DNA from: Mikrocytos mackini
Lineage: Eukaryota; Endomyxa; Ascetosporea; Mikrocytida; Mikrocytiidae
Reading direction: 5' to 3'
DNA: 20,671 bases
NCBI GenBank assembly: GCA_030180075.1
Contig: JASNJN010000429.1
Coordinates: 1 to 20,671, forward strand
Shown: positions 17,014-20,671 of the stretch, in pieces
Position numbering within the stretch: position 1 is the stretch's first letter
Layout: the number at the start of each line of letters is the position of its first letter
Notes under the pieces: model-generated
Seen by the model: only the letters and a program-made list of their open reading frames with translations
Databases searched by the model: none
Told to the model about the DNA's origin: nothing
Made by a program: the position numbers and the translations under genes

Positions 17014-17916
17014 ATGAGATATGCCATCGACAAAACCCAATTCATGTACAATCTCCTCCTAAAACATGAAAAGTCCATATTACATCCCGGTAGTGCACGG
17101 CGACCGGCTCCTCGAATAGTCATAACTTCATCCAAATCAGAAATCCCACCGACACCGGCCACAGGGTCGTTATCAAAGATAATAGAAAATCTATATTTGT
17201 ACATCACGGATATATCGACCAAGGTGTTTCTGTTCTCTGAAAGCCTTGACCAGACCCACTCCAGGGACCTCATTAACATCTCCGACAACATATCTGGCGA
17301 CATTCAGATTATAAAGAAACACTTCCAAATTCTTGAGAATGTAATAAAAGTGTACGCAGCACAGAGCACCAACAGAAGCCTTCTGAGCAGTCGCATACAG
17401 CGTGTCAACTTCCTAAAGAAGAAATTTCTGTTCCTTTCCCGGAACTACTCAGAGGGTCTAAAGAAACTAAACGACATGAAAGACATACTCGAGGACGACA
17501 CTGTTGAAAAGCCCTCTTCCATAAAAGCTGCCGAAAACCTACAAAGGAGTTCCATAAAGCAAAACAACACCCTCCTGACTGAGTACAACGAGTCCCTCCA
17601 ACATGAGCAAAACGACCTTGCACTCAAGATGGAGATGCCCACTGAAACCACAAACACACAAAGCATAAAGAAGATACAGAAGTCCATCTCCCAAATAAAC
17701 GAGCTGTACGGGAAGCTAGCCGAAATAGTTGCACTCCAGAATGACCATTTTGATAGAATAGACGAAAACATTGACCTGGCCATTGAAGACACAAAGGCGG
17801 CGCATTTCGACGTGGAGCAGATATACAAGAACATCCGAAATAACAAAAGCTTCGTTGTAAAGATGGCTGTGGGAGCGAGCGTGTTGGGAGGAATGATTTG
17901 GCTGTTTGTAAAATAA
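17014..17916 (+). CDS. Qa-SNARE, syntaxin-5/Sed5-like
   Basis: A 300-residue tail-anchored protein. The C-terminus carries a SNARE motif (about 216-275), ELYGKLAEIVALQNDHFDRI then DENIDLA, matching the syntaxin pattern LFxDLAxLVxxQxxxIDRIExN, with the zero-layer glutamine at Q242. One membrane anchor follows (about 280-298, VVKMAVGASVLGGMIWLF) with almost no lumenal tail, as in syntaxins. The N-terminus DKTQF resembles the DRTxEF peptide of Sed5/syntaxin-5, which binds the Sly1-type SM protein. Residues about 53-160 are helical, compatible with an Habc bundle. Qa-SNAREs form the core of the fusion complex; a Sed5 type would act in ER-Golgi traffic. Membership of the Qa class is solid; the Sed5 subtype is tentative. 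The stop is 24 nt from that of the convergent gene at 17941. Confidence 0.85.
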   Translation: MRYAIDKTQFMYNLLLKHEKSILHPGSARRPAPRIVITSSKSEIPPTPATGSLSKIIENLYLYITDISTKVFLFSESLDQTHSRDLINISDNISGDIQIIKKHFQILENVIKVYAAQSTNRSLLSSRIQRVNFLKKKFLFLSRNYSEGLKKLNDMKDILEDDTVEKPSSIKAAENLQRSSIKQNNTLLTEYNESLQHEQNDLALKMEMPTETTNTQSIKKIQKSISQINELYGKLAEIVALQNDHFDRIDENIDLAIEDTKAAHFDVEQIYKNIRNNKSFVVKMAVGASVLGGMIWLFVK

Positions 17917-17940
17917 GATTGTATAAATTAGAATATCGTG

Positions 17941-18579
17941 CTAATTATTTACATTTACGTGGTATGTTTGTAAATGGGATATATAGTTTGTTCTGTCTGT
18001 GAACTTGTCCTCGCATAAATCGCAACACCAAATGCTCATTTGTCGCTTTATTATCCTCGTGTAGCTGTTTTCCGGAAGATAGTTGGGTGTTTCAGAATTG
18101 AAAGCTCTCTCGATCTCCTTGGTGGCTTTAATATAGACATGAGACCCCACCTTTGGTATTTGTACGAATGGAATGAAAGATCTGGGAGGTGTGTCTCCTA
18201 AACTAAGCGATCTGTGGCTTTCTTCTATCTTGGCCTTCTTTCTAACGTCCCCTCTCTTTTGTTTAGTTGGTTTAAAGTTGTTTGTTATTGTAAAATCGCG
18301 CTGGACTACTTCGTGTTCTTTCTTTGCATTCAAAATCCCCTTTTTTGTCTTGACCAGTATAATACAATGTTTAAGGCATTCGTTCATCAAATATACAACA
18401 TTCTCTATCTGTGCCTTTAACTTCATTACCTGATTGATCATTACAGCTGTGCATTCCTTCAACCGCCGACACAGGTCTCCGATCTTAATTTTAAGTGTCT
18501 GTATGATTTCTTGGAGTTGCTTTAGAGTGCATAGAATGGAAAAATGCTCGAATTTACCCAAATCGAGTTTTGCCAGCAT
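17941..18579 (-). CDS. hypothetical protein with N-terminal coiled coil and C-terminal C2H2 zinc finger, 212 aa
   Basis: ATG at 18579, stop at 17941. Residues about 15-75 are amphipathic helix (LKQLQEIIQTLKIKIGDLCR and onwards), likely coiled coil. A basic stretch follows (KPTKQKRGDVRKKAK, about 103-117), which could serve nuclear import. The C-terminus has a classical zinc finger, WCCDLCEDKFTDRTNYISHL then QTYH: C-x2-C-x12-H-x4-H with the usual hydrophobic positions. VGSHVYIKAT in the middle is the only other notable segment. One C2H2 finger plus coiled coil suggests a nuclear DNA-, RNA- or protein-binding role, perhaps as a complex subunit, but no family is recognised. It is convergent with the Qa-SNARE gene and lies just downstream of a retroelement on the same strand. 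Confidence 0.75.
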   Translation of the reverse strand: MLAKLDLGKFEHFSILCTLKQLQEIIQTLKIKIGDLCRRLKECTAVMINQVMKLKAQIENVVYLMNECLKHCIILVKTKKGILNAKKEHEVVQRDFTITNNFKPTKQKRGDVRKKAKIEESHRSLSLGDTPPRSFIPFVQIPKVGSHVYIKATKEIERAFNSETPNYLPENSYTRIIKRQMSIWCCDLCEDKFTDRTNYISHLQTYHVNVNN

Positions 18580-18879
18580 CGAAGTACTTTTAACTTTTAA
18601 AAGTGGAGAATTGTATTCAAAGATTTGAATGTAAATGAACCATTGATTGTGGTTACCAGAGGAAGTTTGTCAAGCGAGTTGGAATGAAGTTAGATTTATG
18701 TACATAAAATTCTTTAAAATATTCAAAAGAAAAAATCCTTATTTTATTCCCAGTTCGTACAATCAAATAATATTTTTAAAACTGTCAGGACCTTCCTGGT
18801 TTAGAAGTTTATTAAAAAGAGATTTTGTCATGGAAAATAATATTTATATTTATTTAAGTTTCGTTTAAATTTAAACGTA
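18580..18879. other. intergenic / 3' end of the Ty3/gypsy element, no LTR located
   Basis: It should hold the 3' LTR of the downstream pol on the minus strand, plus the promoter of the zinc-finger gene. I see no polypurine tract comparable with the one at 2445-2453 and cannot define an LTR. A perfect 16-bp palindrome CGTTTAAATTTAAACG lies at 18862-18877, just past the pol stop. Confidence 0.45.
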
Positions 18880-20671
18880 TTATTTAAATTTAAATTCATT
18901 CTTAAATCCTGTGGTCACGATATCCTGCTCCCTCTTTAGAAACGGCTTGAGATTTTTAATATTTTCGATAACACTTCTATTTTCTTCTTTTACTTTCACT
19001 CTGTTATCTTCCAGAACCTTTTCAATTAGATAAGGGCCTTTCCAGGGATCTTCTATCTTGTCCCTAAACTGTCTCTTTCTAAAGACCATTGTCCCTTCTT
19101 TAAACTCGAATTGTACTCTTCCTTTGTTTGTTTTGTCTTGATTTCTGGCAGCATTAATTCTTTCTTTAGTTTTTTCTTCTTGTATCCTTTCAATCAAGTT
19201 CCTTTTAGTAGGGTCAAAACAAGAGAAGTAATGTCTTTTCTCAAAAGGAGATAATCCACTAACTGTGTTCGCAGTTAGATTGAGTCTTGTTTTTATCTGC
19301 TCCTTCAATTTATCTAAGTCGTTTCCTCTTTGTACCCGTAAGACCTGTGCAATAGTGGCATTTATTCTTTCAGTTGGGGAATTGCAGGTCGGGTTGTAAC
19401 TAGAACAGTAGATTGGTTTTACGCAGTTCTCCTTGCATAGGTCCCTCCAATCTCTCGATATATACTGTCGTCCCTGATCGGACAATATGGTTTTTGGTAT
19501 AGGGAAGTTTGCTATCCAATTCTTCTCAAAAGCTTCACAGATGTCTTTCCCACGAATAGAGAATAATACTTATACTTCTACCCATCTAGTGCATAAATCC
19601 ATAAACGTAATGAAATAAAAGTTGTCTTCCGTTGCGCTTGTGTCGAAATGGTAGGTTTTGATGGGACCAAATAGATCAGTAGAAATGTATTCGTTTGGAA
19701 GTTCCTTTACTAGATTTCCTGTAACTTTCCCATACTTCGTGTTAGTCTTTTTCGTCTTCTGGCATGTTTCACATTCTTTGTTAATTCTCTCAATCCTACT
19801 CTTAACTTGAGGAATCAATAAGTATTCCTTTATAGTTCCATAAAGGGCTCGCTCGCCAGGATGTTGCAAGAAGGTGTGTAGCTCCGTCAATAGGGATGTA
19901 GCTAAGGAGGCTGGAATAACTAATCGCTCATCGGATGTAAAGAGTAGTTCATTCCCTTCTATGCTCTTAATTTGTAGTTTGCTGTTTGTACTTCCATCTT
20001 TATTGTTCTTGTCGTCGGCCATATATTTGGCTAGTAATTGGTAATCGTACTTAAATGGAGTTTCTTCTGTTCCTATCCCAAAGAGTCGCGAAAGTGTATC
20101 AGCTTTGTTATTGTCCTTCCCGGAAATGTGCCTTAAATTAAGGTTATATTCTTCAAGCTGCAGCTTCCATCTTTCGCAGCGCTTCGTAAGTTCTTTCTGA
20201 TAAAGTAAGTTTTTGTTGTCTGAGAAGACCGTTACTTTGCTAGAGAAGATTATAGTTTTGAAATGTTCTACGGCTCTGAGAATGGCCAATACTTCGCGTT
20301 CGACTATACTGTAATTCTCTTCTACAGTCGAAAGCTTCCGTGAAAACAGTCCAATCACCTTATCATTCTGATACAAGACTCCTCCTATTCCTGTGTCGCT
20401 TGCATCGACTTCTAAAAGGAATGGTAAATCGAAATTTGGGTAGTGTAGTAGCGTTTGGGCCTTGACTTCCTCAATTAGACCTAAAAGCTTTTTATTCTTT
20501 TCTTCGTCCCATGTTAGGGGTTTCCTGTCTTTTGTCATTTCTGTAAGGAATTCTATCTTTTGGCTAAGTTGTTCAATGAAGGGGCGGTACCACTGAAGAA
20601 GCCCTATTATACGTCGCAATTGTTTCTTAGACGTAGGCGCTTTTACTTCCAGTGTTCCTATTCTTTGTGTG
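18880..20671 (-). pseudogene. Ty3/gypsy pol (reverse transcriptase tail, RNase H, integrase), one internal stop, cut by window edge
   Basis: The frame is open from the right edge. It starts within the RT connection (PTSKKQLRRIIGLLQWYRPF), then RNase H (FLLEVDASDTGIGGVLYQ with its first Asp; YSIVEREVLAIL with Glu; VFSDNKNL with Asp; DNNKADTLSR). Integrase follows: HTFLQHPG...CETCQK (HHCC zinc finger), YISTDLFGPI (first core Asp), TILSDQGRQYIS (second Asp) and NSPTERINAT (Glu), then a basic C-terminal domain ending at 18880. A single TAA at 19572-19570, between the first two core Asp residues, interrupts an otherwise continuous frame, so the copy is recently inactivated or the stop is an error. 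It is a different lineage from the copy at 2452-3437 (SDQGRQ against TDNGTQ, different C-terminus). Confidence 0.9.

Noticed and set aside
17445-17846. 133-aa minus-strand open frame, and similar antisense frames in the GT60, DENR, membrane-protein and zinc-finger genes
   Set aside because: They are shadows of clearly conserved or full-length genes on the other strand.
1-20671. tRNA or rRNA genes
   Set aside because: Candidate GGTTC strings (for example near 9742) have no matching acceptor or anticodon stems by eye; none supported.

Overview
The window looks like nuclear DNA of a microsporidian or a close relative. It is very AT-rich and uses the standard genetic code. It encodes small, stripped-down versions of eukaryotic proteins in a tight cluster, set between long stretches full of decayed transposable elements. 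The species cannot be named from the sequence. Undetermined bases at 746 and 6656-6657 show the assembly is imperfect there.

Layout. 1-756 (minus): 5'-broken fragment of an AAA-ATPase-like/PD-(D/E)XK family gene, running off the left edge. 1145-1330: a 58-bp tandem repeat. 2442-3437 (minus): 3' end of a decayed Ty3/gypsy element (integrase, polypurine tract, start of an LTR). 3600-12460: almost gene-free and dense in DNA-transposon debris. This stretch holds two copies of a ~540-bp MITE in opposite orientations, a full 180-bp hAT-type MITE with an 8-bp target duplication plus a degenerate sister, a 1.26-kb foldback, a dead LINE-like reverse transcriptase tail, a dead Merlin/ISXO2-like transposase, and a 558-bp piggyBac-type MITE flanked by TTAA. 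12558-18579 is the gene island: a GT60-type GlcNAc-transferase (+), a DENR/Tma22-like translation factor (+), an ArfGAP (-), an unknown single-pass membrane protein (-), a Qa-SNARE (+) and a coiled-coil/C2H2 protein (-). 18880-20671 (minus) is a second Ty3/gypsy pol, broken by one stop codon and cut by the right edge.

The main discovery is in the gene island. The DENR-like gene and its convergent neighbour, the ArfGAP, are both broken in the raw reading frame. Removing exactly 16 nt in one place (DENR) and in two places (ArfGAP) restores the invariant motifs at correct spacing: YCxxCxxPxEYC in DENR, and CxxC-x16-CxxC followed by HRSLG in ArfGAP. Two of the three 16-nt segments are GT...AG and nearly identical (GTATTTTATTTTAAAG and GTATTTACTTTTAAAG). 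The third is GT...AC. They look like extremely short spliceosomal introns, shorter than the roughly 23-nt minimum I know from well-studied microsporidia and near the lower limit known in any eukaryote.

Three island genes belong to the secretory pathway: ArfGAP (Arf GTP hydrolysis), Qa-SNARE (membrane fusion) and a GT60 enzyme with a signal peptide or anchor (probable O-GlcNAc addition in ER/Golgi). Nothing shows co-regulation; genes are arranged as convergent and divergent pairs with gaps as small as 12 and 24 nt.
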